Of a stretch of 64,000 bases of DNA, positions 20,598 through 33,286 are shown in pieces. The DNA is from Selaginella moellendorffii (lineage: Eukaryota; Streptophyta; Lycopodiopsida; Selaginellales; Selaginellaceae). Positions within the stretch are counted from its first letter, which is position 1, and every line of letters begins with the position of its first letter. Made by a program: the position numbers and the translations under genes. The stretch is from positions 725,645 to 789,644 of the forward strand of contig NW_003314296.1 in assembly GCF_000143415.4 (NCBI RefSeq). The letters are read 5' to 3'. The notes under the pieces are model-generated. The model was not told where the DNA came from, did not search any database, and was given only the letters and a program-made list of their open reading frames with translations.

Positions 20598-23500
20598 ATG
20601 GCCATCAGCGTCTATGAGAATCTCACAGTAATTTTTCTTCTATTCGTGCGCTTGACGCTCTGTGCTGCTAACTCGCAAGGAGGTACGCAAATTTGGTGGT
20701 ACTTTCTATGTCTTTGATTAATATCTCTTTACGCTCGTCTCTCACGCTTTTTTTTTTCCGCAGCTGTGAACGCGAGCTTTATCAGTCTTGCTTGCGGATG
20801 TGACAACGCTTTTTTGGATTCTCACAACCTCACCTGGATACCCGATGACGCTTACGCTGATGGATTTGGACGACCGGTTTTTGTTCCAGGAGGCAAGGAG
20901 AATTTAGGACCCACGAATGGCTTCGACCATAAGCTCTATGATCACCTCAGGTACTTTGACGATACTAAGAGCTGCTACAAGCTGCCAGTTACACCCGGAA
21001 CTATATACTTGATCCGAGGGACGTTCTTCTATGGAAACTATGACACGAAAGGCTCTCCGCCATCGTTTAGTATCTCCCTGGACGCGACTTTGATCCACAA
21101 AGTTACTTTCACGGATGATGTCAAGCATGCCGAGGCAATTTTTACAGCTGACGCTCAAGAAGTGAGCTACTGCCTTATTGCTCTCTCGGCAAGTATGAAA
21201 CCTGTGATATCATCATTGGAACTCCGGCCTTTGGTGAATTTCTTTCTTCCCGATGGCATCCTGGAGACAATCGCCCGTTTAGACGTTGCGAACTGGAACG
21301 GAAACATCAGGTAAACAGATCAAACTTTGATGTTAACTCTCGTTACTCAAGCAATATTTCAGGTACCCTGTCGATCCATCAGATTTGATATGGTATACAG
21401 ATATATCTCGATCGGATGGGTTCGTCAACGTAAACGCTGGCAGCGACTTTTATGATCACGTTCCAAAGGTCGTAATGGATACTGCAGCGACCTCGGATAA
21501 CTCTTTACAATATGTATTCGACGTCGAAAGCTCTGACCTTGACTTCTACGTTTGTCTGCACTTTTTGGAGCTGGAACCATTACTGAGGCCTGGTGATCGA
21601 ATTTTTGACGTGCTTGCAAACCATCAAATGATTCGCAGGAACTTAGATATTTTGGAAATATCTGGCTTGGCCAGAAGTATTGGATATAAGCTATGTTTCG
21701 AAGTGCTTGCGAGCCCGACACTGAATATCTCGCTTATCGCCAATGGTACAAGTCGAAAGGGTCCCATGTTGAATGCTCTTGAAGCGTATCATATTGTCAA
21801 AAAGGCAGCTGGAACCTTGAAACGCGATGGTAATGTTCTTTCTTCCCAGTGAGCATCGAAGGTGCTAACTTTGGTTCTTCCTTGTAGTTGATGCTTTGCT
21901 GCCTTTGAAGGAAATGTACCGATCTAAATTGCAGTGGTCGGGAGATCCGTGCCTTCCGTTGCAGACAAACTGGGATGGCATTAACTGCGACATGAGAAGC
22001 GGAGGGCCAGCTATAGTTGAACTGTGAGTACCCACCCATATTTTCAAGTATTAATCCTCTGAACAGAAATCTCGAAGGAAAAGGTCTAAATGGTTCTGTT
22101 CCAACCAGTTTAAGCAGATTGGAGGATCTAGAGATTCTGTAAGTTACGCATTTGTGTTTGCAACAATATGTGACTTGCGGTTGACAGGCAACTAGACGAA
22201 AACATGTTTATTGGAGAAATTCCCAACTTTTCCTCCCTTAAGAATTTGACAACACTGTGAGTTCGTTTCCCATTGATAAGCCACCTCAAGAGTTGATTTC
22301 TTGCACAGGGAACTTGAAAATAACAACCTAAACGGGACGATTCCTGAGTATTTGGGACATATGCCAAAGCTTGCGGTGCTGTAAGTATGACATGACGCTG
22401 TCGTTGTTGGCTGATCAATATATTTGTGGTAGGCACTTGGACAATAACAACTTGGGGGGATATATACCATCTGACCTTCGCAAAATGGTGAACTTTACGT
22501 AAGCATTGCGGAGGTTCCCCAGTTTTTCATTCTAACGATAGAATATTTCAGATTTTCTGGGAACCAGTTGCTACTAGGCTGGCGTGAGGATGCAAAGGAC
22601 CATAGTTTGACGAAGTTTTTCATTGCTGGATTTACTGGCGGCTTTGCAATCCTCTTGGTTGTCATGGCTGGGTGCTTATTTTTTGCTATTCGCAAGCGCA
22701 AAATGAAGTTGATAGATGTTGTGGCATTCAGTGCGAACAGCCAGTTGAAAGCAACGCCGCAATGTAAGAAAGGCTTGCTTTTTCTCTCTTTTATTGTTTT
22801 TGGAGCTGACATTAGACCTGCAGATGTGACGACAATTGCCAAAGATGCCAAAGACTCAAATCACATACGCCGACTTACTCTGAAAGAGGTAGTCAATGCG
22901 ACCAATTGTTACAAGACTATGATCGGTGAAGGGGGATTTGGCACTGTTTTCTACGGCACACTCTCTGGTCAAGCTGTAGCTGTGAAGGCTAGATCGTCAA
23001 GCTCAATACAAGGAACTCGTGAGTTCAACACAGAGGTACTACCAAGCTTGTTTTCATCGTTTCAGTTTCGAAGTGTGTCTATGTTATGTAGCTCAATCTT
23101 CTCTCTAGAATTCAGCACGAAAACCTCGTTCCACTGCTTGGTTTCTGTGCGGAAGATGAACAAGAGATTCTTATATATCCTTACATGCCAAATGGATCTC
23201 TACAGGATAGATTGTATGGTAAGTATGCAACATATGCATTTGCCTACTTGACACTTGCTAAACAGGCGAAGGTTTCAAGCGAAAGCCTCTCGACTGGCCA
23301 ACGAGATTGTCTATAGCTCTTGGTGCTGCCAAAGGTTAAAAACGCATTCTTTTCTTTCGAGGTTGTCACACATGTGTTTATAACAGGTCTCTCGTTCCTT
23401 CACGCTGGAGGGGACTTATCAATTATACACAGGGATATTAAGTCCAGTAACATTTTGTTAGATCAATCCATGACAGCAAAGGTTGCAGATTTTGGATTTT

Positions 23501-24129
23501 CAAAGTTTGCTCCTCAAGACGGCGATAGTGTTGTCTCTTTGGAAGTTCGTGGAACGGCTGGCTATTTAGACCCGGAGTAAGTCATAAACCTCTGCATTGC
23601 TGTGAAACAAACTTGCTCACTGTTTTTTCCAGATATTATTTGACACAAGAACTCACAGTTAAAAGTGATGTCTATAGCTTTGGAGTGGTCCTTTTAGAAG
23701 TCATATGTGGCCGTGAGCCACTGAGCATCGACCGTCCTCGATCGGAGTGGAGCTTGGTTGAATGGGTAGGATATTATATCCACCGCGTGAGTTTTAGACG
23801 GACTCTAAAGCTTTACTGAAATTTTGCAGGCAAGACCATACATCCAAGACACAAACATCGAAGCCATAGTCGACTCGAGCATCAGCTCCAGCTACAGTCC
23901 GGAGGCGATGTGGAGAGTGCTGGAAGTCGCGATGCTGAGTGTCCAACCTCATTCCAGCCGGAGGCCGTCCATGTCCGACATCGTCCGCGAGCTGGAAGAC
24001 GCTCTCATCATCGAGAACAACGCGTCGCAGTTCATGGCCTCCATCGACTCCAATCCCTCCGGCCTCTCTAAGCAGTTCGACATCTCCCCGGCATTCTCAG
24101 AGACGATGGGCTCTCCAGATCCGCGATGA
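20598..24129 (+). CDS. Malectin-like LRR receptor serine/threonine kinase
   Basis: Fifteen exons: 20598-20682, 20764-21310, 21363-21829, 21888-22023, 22067-22138, 22188-22256, 22309-22380, 22433-22498, 22552-22763, 22824-23035, 23092-23218, 23266-23334, 23387-23576, 23633-23765, 23830-24129; 2757 nt, 918 aa. Signal peptide about 1-25; malectin-like domain about 30-390; four LRR units each in its own 66-72 bp exon; membrane span about 526-549; kinase about 605-880. Kinase residues: GEGGFGTV loop, K630, HRD D728, DFG D746, then [10 protein letters not shown]. All catalytic residues are present and it is an RD kinase. Plant relatives sit in the plasma membrane and act in growth or symbiosis/defence signalling; the ligand is unknown. 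The start is chosen for its signal peptide; an in-frame upstream ATG exists at 20448. Confidence 0.9.
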
Positions 24130-24949
24130 GCCTCTCCAGGTACTTTGATTCGTAGCGTCACTGCTCTCTTCTTTTCTAAATTCTTGTGAGGTGCAGAACA
24201 ATTTTGTTAGCTTGTCTTGAGTGTACAGCGCCATCTCAGGAAGCTCTTCCTGCTTTAAGAAGAACAGTGCAGACTACCGAAGAACTCCAAGGTACTCCTA
24301 ATCATTCCCTTGCTTGTCAATCCTAATTGCTTTTTCAAAAGGAACGATTCTAAAGCTGACTTACAAAGTGACTGATGCTCTCAGCTAAGCAAAAATTGCT
24401 TCTCTCCATAAGAAAAATGAAGATGAGCTCCAGTTATATCTCTTTGGCCATGGTTGCTGTGCCTTGCCACTTGGACACCAACAAGGTGATTATAAGACTA
24501 TAGTGGCAAATGTGTTGAAAAAACGACCAGCATTTGTCAATGAAAGCAATTTTTTCGCCTACTGTTAGGAAACCTTAAAACTCCATTTAATTTAAGAAAT
24601 ATAAATATAAATTTCATTATAAAGGTTATTTTATTATATTTTTCAGCTGGATTATAGCTCACAAACTACTAGCTGTATACATACTTTCTTGTATTATCAA
24701 TATACTAATAAAAAGAAAAATTATATTTATTATAAAGCTTGTTGTAAAAATAATAACTTTATTAAAACTCATTTTTAATATAATTAATTAATTAATATAT
24801 TAAACTTGCAAAAGATTATTTATTAATTTATTCATTGTTCACTCTAATAATTCATTGTGCTTTATACTTTGCTATAACATATTTTATTCTTAAAAGTAGC
24901 ATCGTATGTGTATATGTACATCCATATACATGCATATACATACATGTAC

Positions 24950-25029
<80 letters not shown>

Positions 25030-26520
25030 GTATATATGTATATATATATTACGTAAAAATAATATTAACACTGAAACACCAACTTTTATCATTTATTCAC
25101 TTTAGCTTGTAAAAGAGGATAAAAAACTTTATTTATCAAGTCATTATAAAATTATTTCGCATTAAAATAATTGATGAAATCTTAGATATAAGATAATTGA
25201 ACAATTACAAACATAAAAAATAATTTTTTTAATATAAATATTAATTTAATATAATGGATGAAAAAAGTGGTGTTAAGTTTATCAACTATGCCTTGAAAGA
25301 ACAAATAAACATATTTTATATGGAATTAATAAATACAATACTATAGGGATATCTAAAAATGTGTTGAAAAGTGATAAAAAATTTAAAAGTATGGGATATT
25401 AAACTTTTATAGTTAACATGAGTGTAATTAAGTTCCAAGGTTACATTGATATAAAAAGGATGAAAAATAAATATTATAGAAGGTAAAAATGATAGTTTAA
25501 TAGTTCAAATTTGGTTCTTAAAAACTTTGGATACTAAGTAGTTATATCATGATTAAATCCCTAACCCTATAATTAATAATATGATCTAATAACTTAGTTA
25601 ATTAATTTTTAAATTTTATTTTTTTGTATAATTTTTAACCAAAAATAAAATATCTTTATAAAATTTTGAGCTGAAATTATATTATAAATACATTATATTT
25701 TTCATTGATAAAAATAATTTGTTACTATAAGATCTATTCAGAACATAACCATTAAGTTTTTTATAAAAACTTAGAGATATTTCACATTGATTTATAAATG
25801 AATTGATTAAAACATAGAGAGAAAGAGAGAAAAAGAGATATTTTTGAAACTAAAAGATTTTAAAGATCTTTTTGAAGTTTTTACTTCTGAAAAACTGAAG
25901 AACAAAATCCAAATGTTGAAATTGAAAATCAAATTAGTCATATACATTTACTTGCCATTAGTGTTTTGCAACAACATTGGCTAATGTAAAATAGATAAAA
26001 TTTGCCCAATCAAGCAAATTGCTAATTGAAATGGTCAATTACTATCTAATGCACATATATGTCCTTCTATAGAGTGCTAGATCTAGAGGTTGACACTGTG
26101 ATCTTTTGATCTTATGATGGATTTATCAAATGATTAAAGGGAGCACTAGATTCTAGCTTCTTCAAAAGAATAAGAGATGACTAGCATTAACCCTTTATTT
26201 CTCATGTGGTACTTCCTCTAATGGATGGATTGGAGGTTTACAACTAAGCAATTTTCTCTTTAATACAGCAAGTTAGGACCAAGTGAACAATTTTCTTATA
26301 TCCCCTTTGTCTTCTCTTTTAGTTTCTATATAAATCTAATATACATATGTAACCCAAAATCACAGTTACCCAGTGTTGAATTTTAGGTGCATAATCACAC
26401 ATATTTAGTCTTGCCACAAATGTGCCACATCACCAGTTAATTGCCATATGTTAACGGTCCAGATTTTTCAAATGCACCGGTCTAGATTGTACATACATTA
26501 TCCAATGGACGGCCCAGATT
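24130..26520. other. AT-rich intergenic stretch
   Basis: No gene supported. It contains the kinase 3' UTR, long A/T-rich sequence and a compound microsatellite. Open frames over the microsatellite are artefacts of the repeat. Confidence 0.6.
24949..25030. repeat. Compound (TA)n(TG)n(TA)n microsatellite
   Basis: About ten TA, then about 22 TG, then about seven TA units. Alternating purine-pyrimidine over 80 bp can form Z-DNA or cruciform structures. Confidence 0.9.
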
Positions 26521-26736
26521 TCAATTATCACATTCTTGAGAAACAATCACCTGGAAGAAAAAATTGGAGAGGAAAATTTACCTTCAAGGCAGCGTTTCCC
26601 AAGCTTCCACCTTCAACATAACATCCACACTAAAGAACAAAGAGATCATTCTCCACACATGGGAAGAATCTCTTACCTGGAGCTTGTAGTGTGGGCATTT
26701 GCCTCGATTTCTCCACAGCGCCTCTCCCATTCCCAT
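26521..26736 (-). CDS. Possible very small multi-exon gene, product unknown
   Basis: Minus strand: ATG at 26736, segment 26736-26677 ending CTCCAG/GTAAGAG, segment 26629-26582 after CTTTAG and ending AAG/GTAAAT, and possibly 26550-26521 with TGA. The joined frame would give about 45 residues, with CGCYVEGGSLGNAALK in the middle. A transcript-like leader with AGGGTTC lies upstream. Against it: the last intron would be only 31 bp, too short for a plant, and I recognise no family. Confidence 0.22.
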
Positions 26737-28805
26737 CAATCTTGCCGCTGTGCTGATAGAGGAAAGAAAGAAGAATCACTCAATTGTAGAAAGAGAAGGA
26801 AATATTGCCAGGATATCGGGAAAACAAGAGGATGAAGACGCAAACTGCGCCTCACTGCCGCTAAGAACCCTAGCTGCCCTATGGCGCCTCCATCTCCTGT
26901 GACTGAAGCTATGCGTGCGTGGCAAAATATGCCACATCATCCTTGAAAGTGTAAGCTTTCTCGGGTTTGGTAAGTAATATTAAACATAGAGAAAGTTTAA
27001 GAACAAATTTGAGTCTGTAGTTTAGATAAAAATATTCTAGGATTTCTTTGCGACTTGGTAAGTTTTCTTTTTTCTTGTAAACCATGAGGAGAAAACTGAT
27101 ATGTAGGATGCACTCACCTTTACCTCTAACGCCGATTTCGAGAGCAAATTCTCGGCTACTCCTGCCGAAATTCCAGTTCCCGCGCTTTACATGATCATTT
27201 GATTTCTTTTCTTTTACTGGCAAGCAAAATCCAGCGTGACGATTCCTTCAAAACAAAGTGAAACTCGTCAGCAGCTCGACTCTTTCACCTCACGAGCTTT
27301 TCAAGGACAATGAAAAGCAATTATAGCAACAAGATCAAGGCAAAGCTGTCATAACACTTTAATTCAAATCCCGAGCCATTGTTCTTTTATGACAAGGAGC
27401 AGCTGCCAAATCCCGAGCTTTTGTTCTTCTATGACAAGCGCAAGTAAAAAACAAAGCATAAAACGCAAGCTCTTCGAACACAGCTCTAATCGCCCAGCCA
27501 CGCCACGAATGCCTCCAGAGGGCACTTTACATTCTGTAGATAAGTATATATACGGTATTCAGTTAAAGTCTTTTTCAGGATTTGACGAAGCAAAAGGGTG
27601 GAGTTTCCCCAAGTTCTTCCCTGGAACGAAAATGTTTTACATGTCTTGTCAACCTCCACGGCCAGGACCAAAGCCAAGAGTAGACTCTGTCTCTCGAAGT
27701 TTTTTGCACTAGCAACTGCAAAAATTTCTACATCTAAAAGACTTCATGTGAGAGGGATTTTTCTATCCAAATCAAATAGAATATATCTGGCAAACCCACA
27801 GTAAATTCACAACGGGCTGGTGTTGATGTCTGGGATGTGTTGTCATCATTGGTGTCACTCAATGAGTATCTGGAATTATTTTGCTCCAGATCTTTGAGGC
27901 TATCAGGTACTTGGGCCTGATCCATCAAGTTAGGAGCTTTTCCTATGTGTTAACAACTTTGAATTTATTAGAACACTAAAAGTAAGAGCAAAAGATGGAA
28001 ATAACTTCATGAGCTCCTTTTCAATAAGAATGCTCTCAAGATCAGTAGCAAAGAATTAATAAATTAATAAATTAATAAGTGTGTATTGCCCTCCTTAAAT
28101 AAAAACAAAATAAGACTAGGATGCCATTAGTCTCGACACTTGGCCAAAACAACGTAAAATTGCATGCCACACAAATGTAGGTTCCCAAACTATTGCAACT
28201 CAGGTTTGCAAATGCTATTGCCAAAGTTGAGATGGTGAAGTTCCTGAGCAATCTTCAAAAAGATATAGAGATGCTTTATGAAAGTAATATCCAGTATATA
28301 TTAACTTATATTTAGTATTTTGTTCTAACATACCATAAATGAGGAATGAAACACATCATCACTTCACTGGGTGCCAAAGCCCATAGGTTATAATGCCAAC
28401 AGCTCAATTGACAATGAGATTAAGAAGTGGGTTGAGTAGGATATTTACAACAACCAGTGTCTAAAACTCCAGTGCCATATGGCAAATGATGAAAACCTTG
28501 AATGCATATGGATCTGGAGCATTCGATCTAGAGAGTTCAACATCATGTTTTAGGCCAAGAGGAAAATACTACCATTAGAAGGTATCATCTAAAACAAAAA
28601 TTTCTTTTGCAGCTGTAGATATCTTGTAAATATAAGTGTGTTGAACACATATATTCCAGTGTTTTAGCTTTCAATTGTTTTCTTCATCTCCGTGGGCTCA
28701 ATTTTAATCCTTCCAAAATATTTCTTTTCCTAGAATATATTAACATTTTCATTTGATAAATATAAAACAGAAATTTAAATTCATAAACCTTTATATGAAT
28801 GGAAC
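26737..28805. other. Sparse intergenic stretch with coding-like scraps
   Basis: No gene can be supported. A minus-strand 64-codon frame at 27734-27928 has a coding-like N-terminal part (many Asn, Ser and Asp) that ends in sequence with no homology known to me; it could be a decayed exon. The rest is AT-rich. Confidence 0.4.
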
Positions 28806-30809
28806 TTAATCACGCAAACTGGCTGCCAACAATGTCGTGCGTGCTACTTGATCGTGCTTGAAAGGCATGGCTCGCTCCACTGCTACCGCTTCCTCGAGAG
28901 AGCTCGCCCGACCAAACAAGTCCACCATGCTAGAGTAGTGGCGAAGGCCTGGAGCTACGCCATACCTCCACATCTCCTGGAAAAACTTCCGGCCCTGCTC
29001 GATCCATCCCGCGGCACTGCACGCTGCGATAACCGAGAGGAACGTAAATCCATCCGGCCTGACGCCCTCCTCTAGCACGTTACCAAAGATCTCCACCACT
29101 TTGGCTGCGTCGCCTTGGTGACTATAGCTTGCTATCAGTGTGTTCCACAAAACCACGTCTCTGGATATCACAGCAGAATCGAAGATGTGCTGAGCAACGG
29201 CTATACTTCCACACTTGCCGTAGAAATCGATGACACTGTTTGTGACGCTGCTGCTCTCCAGTCCCCTCTTGCAGATCCCGGCATGGATTTTCCTTCCGGT
29301 TTCCAGATCCACCAAAGTCCCGCAAGCCATCAGCACCGCTGCAAAGGTTGGCAGCGTTGCTTCCAGCCCTGTGCATTCAAAAGCTTTGAACAGCTCCAAA
29401 ACCATCTTGCTCTCCCCTGTCTCAGCGTATCCCAGTAGCAACGAGGTCCACGACACGACGTCGTGATGCTTCATCTGGTCGAACACCGCTCGAGCGTCCA
29501 GCATGCTCTTACACTTTGCGTAAGTGTCGACCAGGGCACTGGAGAGGAAGATATCATCGAGTCGGACGGCTTTCGCTGCTTGAGAGTGGATCCGGAGAGA
29601 CTTTTCCAGATTCTTGACCTTCCAATGGATGATCTCATCGCCCTCTTCCTGCGCGGCCAAACAAGCGCAAGCCATTAGTCCGGCTACAAAACTTCGAGAG
29701 TTTCTCGCACAACCTTGCGCTTCCATGCACTCGTAGAGCTCCAGAGCCACCGCGCTCTCGCCGTTTTGCACGCATCCAAGGATCAGACACGTCCACAGCA
29801 CAACGTCGTGCTCAGGCATCCTGTCAAAAACAGCTCGCGCGTCAAGCAAGCTTCCAGACTTGGCATACACATCGACCAAATTACTTGCCGCGAAGAAGTC
29901 CAAGCTTGCGTTGCAGCTCCCCTCCAAAGCTCGAGCGTGGATGGTGAAACATGTTTCCAAGCTCTTGAGCTTCACGGCCCTCCCGTTTAACTCCACGCCA
30001 GCTTCTTTCTCTGCCAAAGCACCACACGCCATGAGAACCGCAACAAACGTCCTCGCATTTGGCACACACCTTTCACCTTTCATGGATTCGTAGAGCTCCA
30101 TAGCCACTTCGCACTGGCCGTTCTCTACGTAACCGAAAATCAAAGCAGTCCACAACACCACATCACGCTGTGTAGCCTTCTCGAAAACTTCTCGCGCTTC
30201 CGCCATGCTCCCACACTTCGCGTACAAATCGACCAAACTGGCAACCACAAACTTATCCAAGTTACAACCTCTCTTGGCAGCCAAGGAATGAATCTCCATA
30301 CCTCTCTCCAAGCACCATCTCGCGCGATGATCAAGCTCCGCCAAGCCAGCGCAAGCCATCAGCGCGGACACAAAAGTTCTAGCATCCATGGCACAGCTTC
30401 CTTGCACGAGCCTCTGGAAGAACTCGAGCGCTAGCTCGTTCTCGCCATTTTCCACGAGCCCCAGCGAGAAAGCGTTCCAGGAAACCAAGGCGTGGCACGG
30501 CATTCTCTGGAACACCGCACAGGCGTCACCCAAGCTGTGGCATTTGGCGTACATATCAAACAGCGACGTGGAGATGTAAATGCTCGTACCTCGTCCCCGG
30601 AGATGATTCCAGTGGATCCTCTTGCCGCTCTCCAAGTCCTTCAATCTCCTACACGCCCTCAATGCGGCCAAGACGAGGGGATTGTCTTCCTGTTGCTCGC
30701 GATTTCGGCTCCACAGGAGGAATCTCGCTGACAGCTCGGGATCGAGGCAGGATCTCGATGCCGCGAAGAAAGTACTAACAGATTTCCTGGCGCCGCGACG
30801 ATCGATCAT
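28806..30809 (-). CDS. PLS-class pentatricopeptide repeat protein lacking E and DYW regions
   Basis: Intronless, 667 aa. Repeats run from about residue 45 to the end, with signatures such as MYAKCHSLGDACAVFQRMP, VSWNAFSLGLVENGE, VDLYAKCGSMAEAREVFE and SMVDLFGRASSLEEA. The protein stops right after the last repeat at LLAASLRD, where relatives continue with ACR-x-HGN and an E region. So it is either truncated or a PLS protein that relies on a separate effector. Organelle location is expected (Arg/Ser-rich N-terminus), with RNA binding. Several L-type repeats carry inserted segments of 8-15 residues, making spacing irregular. A rearranged relic of this gene lies at 31625-31735. Confidence 0.88.
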   Translation of the reverse strand: MIDRRGARKSVSTFFAASRSCLDPELSARFLLWSRNREQQEDNPLVLAALRACRRLKDLESGKRIHWNHLRGRGTSIYISTSLFDMYAKCHSLGDACAVFQRMPCHALVSWNAFSLGLVENGENELALEFFQRLVQGSCAMDARTFVSALMACAGLAELDHRARWCLERGMEIHSLAAKRGCNLDKFVVASLVDLYAKCGSMAEAREVFEKATQRDVVLWTALIFGYVENGQCEVAMELYESMKGERCVPNARTFVAVLMACGALAEKEAGVELNGRAVKLKSLETCFTIHARALEGSCNASLDFFAASNLVDVYAKSGSLLDARAVFDRMPEHDVVLWTCLILGCVQNGESAVALELYECMEAQGCARNSRSFVAGLMACACLAAQEEGDEIIHWKVKNLEKSLRIHSQAAKAVRLDDIFLSSALVDTYAKCKSMLDARAVFDQMKHHDVVSWTSLLLGYAETGESKMVLELFKAFECTGLEATLPTFAAVLMACGTLVDLETGRKIHAGICKRGLESSSVTNSVIDFYGKCGSIAVAQHIFDSAVISRDVVLWNTLIASYSHQGDAAKVVEIFGNVLEEGVRPDGFTFLSVIAACSAAGWIEQGRKFFQEMWRYGVAPGLRHYSSMVDLFGRASSLEEAVAVERAMPFKHDQVARTTLLAASLRD

Positions 30810-33119
30810 TGCTCATGACGCCCCTGAAACCCTAAACTTCCTCTTATTGTTATGGTCATTTCCTCTAAAGAGATTTAATTCGCATAAGCTTATTTATCTT
30901 AGGTTTGTTTTGGTAACATAGAAGGGTAAGTGTGGCTTAACCACATCAACATGTGTACAGGTCTGTGGCGCATCTCAAGGCCAGCTCTTCTCCATTTGCA
31001 ACTGCGGTGTTTCGGTTATGGTGTCTGGAATCAAGGGTCTCTTTATGAATGAAAAAGTTCGAGTGCAAGGCTTCCCATCGACCATGCTCTCTGCTCGAGA
31101 CAGTTGCTGAGAAATTATCTTATGAGCCACATGACATGGTTAATATGAAATCAACGTGGCTCAACTGGAAGCTCTTACACGAGCGTAGGGTGTTTTGTGA
31201 CGCTTTTGAGTCAGGGCCAGAGCTAGTGATCTTGTCTCCAAAGTTGAATTGGACAGGAGATGATCAGCAAAGAGGCACTTTACAGTCTTATCAAGTATAA
31301 GTTTCTGCACAGGCGCGAGAAATAGGATGCCATTAGGTCATTCTTGCAAAAATATTTCTAGGGTTTATCTCCTAGTCTGGTAAGATGAGGTTTCCTTGTC
31401 AGCGCATGGCCTCTGGACAGCGCCACTCAGCACATCGCCCGCCCTAGCGCAACCGCTACACCATGGCCAAACGGAGAACGTTAAAAGAGCGGTTCGCCGA
31501 TGTGGATTCTCAAGTTTCTGGAGGAACCAGACACCGGGATTTTGATAAGACTATCAGCAGAAGTGCCACCTTAGACAAAACCGAATGTCACATATTGCTT
31601 GCCATACACAGCACCACAGTTATTAGCCTTCTTGAAAGATCGTCGCTCCCAAACCTCATATAAAAATCAACCAGATTTATCCAAGTCACAGCCTCTCTTC
31701 GCAGCCAAGGAATGAGCGTTCCAGGAAACCAAGCTAACAAAAAAGGTTTCATTTGAAACTTCACTTTTATCTTTAACCAGGGTGAAAATTTTGGTAATTT
31801 CTACGTTTTGTAAGGGTAAACCCCATTTTTGCAGGGTAAAATTATGTGGCTTGCGGTCGGCGCATCCTGGTCAACAAATTCAGGTCCAGTCAACGAGGAA
31901 AGCTTTTTGCTTTACAAGCAAGCCATTCATTGTCGCACAGGTCTAAGCTTACAGCAGTGAGTGATTCCCATGCTTTTTCTTGAATCTCTTGTTCTTCCCA
32001 GAAGAAGAGGAAACCTTTTAATTATTTTGCCTCCAGCTTAAAATCTAAAAAATTAAAATAATTTAAGAATCTCTACCAAAAAATTAAAATCATAATAAAG
32101 TTCCCTGGTTTGCTTAATAGTAGTGATCAAATAAAGATTTATAATCTATAATAATAAAGAGGAGTTGTCAAACTTTCTGGCAGGTAACTATGAAAGTGTT
32201 GTTTTTGTAACCACCTCTTAGCAAACAATCATGTTTGCTCTCAACCAATGGGAGGTTGCTAATTGCCTAGTACGAGAGAAGAAAATGTTGAGATGCATGT
32301 CACATGCATGTGTTGACAAACTCCACTTGACACCAAGAAATCCTTCTTGCCTTGCTAGACATGGATAAGCTTTTTCATCAAGTTCTCAGCTTCAAAAGGG
32401 CTCTCCAGCTCAATTGGAAAATATGACACTCGAGTCCTAACACAATAATTCACCCAGTCCCTGCTGCAATGCTTCTTTTCTCTCTTGCAAAGAGGAAACT
32501 TTGTCAAAGATTTGATCCAAAAGGGGCATTGGATTCTCTAGTTTCTTCTTGAGCTGCTCAATTAGAGGAACACATATCAGCTGGGTTCAAGTTGAGGGTA
32601 CTGGATGTTAGAATGATTTTCTGTGTGAGCCACCAATAGATGAGCCAGGTTGCATAGTGCAAGACACTGATGAAGAGGCAGTCACCCAGTGGCTGCTTGT
32701 TAAACACCATTCTACCCTCATGCTCGGCCAGAAGTAGTTTACCACCGGAACAACTAGAGCCACTAAGTGAACAAGATCAAACCAGAGACAAACTTTTGTC
32801 TTCATAAAAGCAAGCAAAACAAGTTATTGATCAATGCAAAAAAAAGATTTTCAGTCAAGCACAAAAGGCATTATGATGAATGCATGTACTTGATGATGCA
32901 TTGTTAATTAGCATTAACACTTAACCTTTTGCAATAGAGACTTGCAGGATTTTATAAGTCTTTTTAAGGACTTTAATAGTTTCTTATGGGGAAACACATA
33001 TTACTTCCTCAATTCATCTTTCAAAGTGGAATATAATATTGATATTATTCTAATTTAATTTTCAATATAACAAAATTATAACAATCAAAACAGTATTTGC
33101 AAATTGGGCAGCATATAGC
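30810..33119. other. Intergenic stretch upstream of the second PPR gene
   Basis: No convincing gene. Open plus-strand frames at 31049-31300 (83 codons) and 31463-31663 (66 codons, starting MAKRRTLKERFADVDSQ) have no recognised product; the second runs towards the PPR relic. Around 32630-32750 a plus-strand stretch of about 35 codons (EPPIDEPGCIVQDTDEEAV) is coding-like but closed on both sides. Confidence 0.4.
31625..31735 (-). pseudogene. Rearranged fragment of the adjacent PPR gene
   Basis: Blocks match the PPR gene at 30225-30300 (ATCCAAGTYACARCCTCTCT, then GCAGCCAAGGAATGA) and at about 30470-30490 (GCGTTCCAGGAAACCAA), with internal deletion and the two blocks brought together. It is in the same orientation as the gene. 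Confidence 0.7.
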
Positions 33120-33286
33120 TAGTTATTAACATGTTTGTATTTTATAAACACAAGATTAATCTTAACCATTAAATGGTAGAATAAACTAGAATATACTAAA
33201 AAATGTTTAAGAAAGTTTATAAATTATAAACATGTAAAGTATTCTTGAATATTCTTGAATATTTTACCATTTAACATTGATATTAA
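33120..33286 (-). repeat. Second copy of the dispersed AT-rich repeat
   Basis: The reverse complement resembles 1000-1230: an ACCATTTAATGGTTAAGATT core, then a cttgtgtttata block and an AAACTTTCTTRAACA block. It abuts the left end of the gag-protease relic. Confidence 0.5.

Noticed and set aside
24835..25112. Open frames in both directions made of Tyr/Ile/Val/Cys runs.
   Set aside because: Produced entirely by the TA/TG microsatellite.
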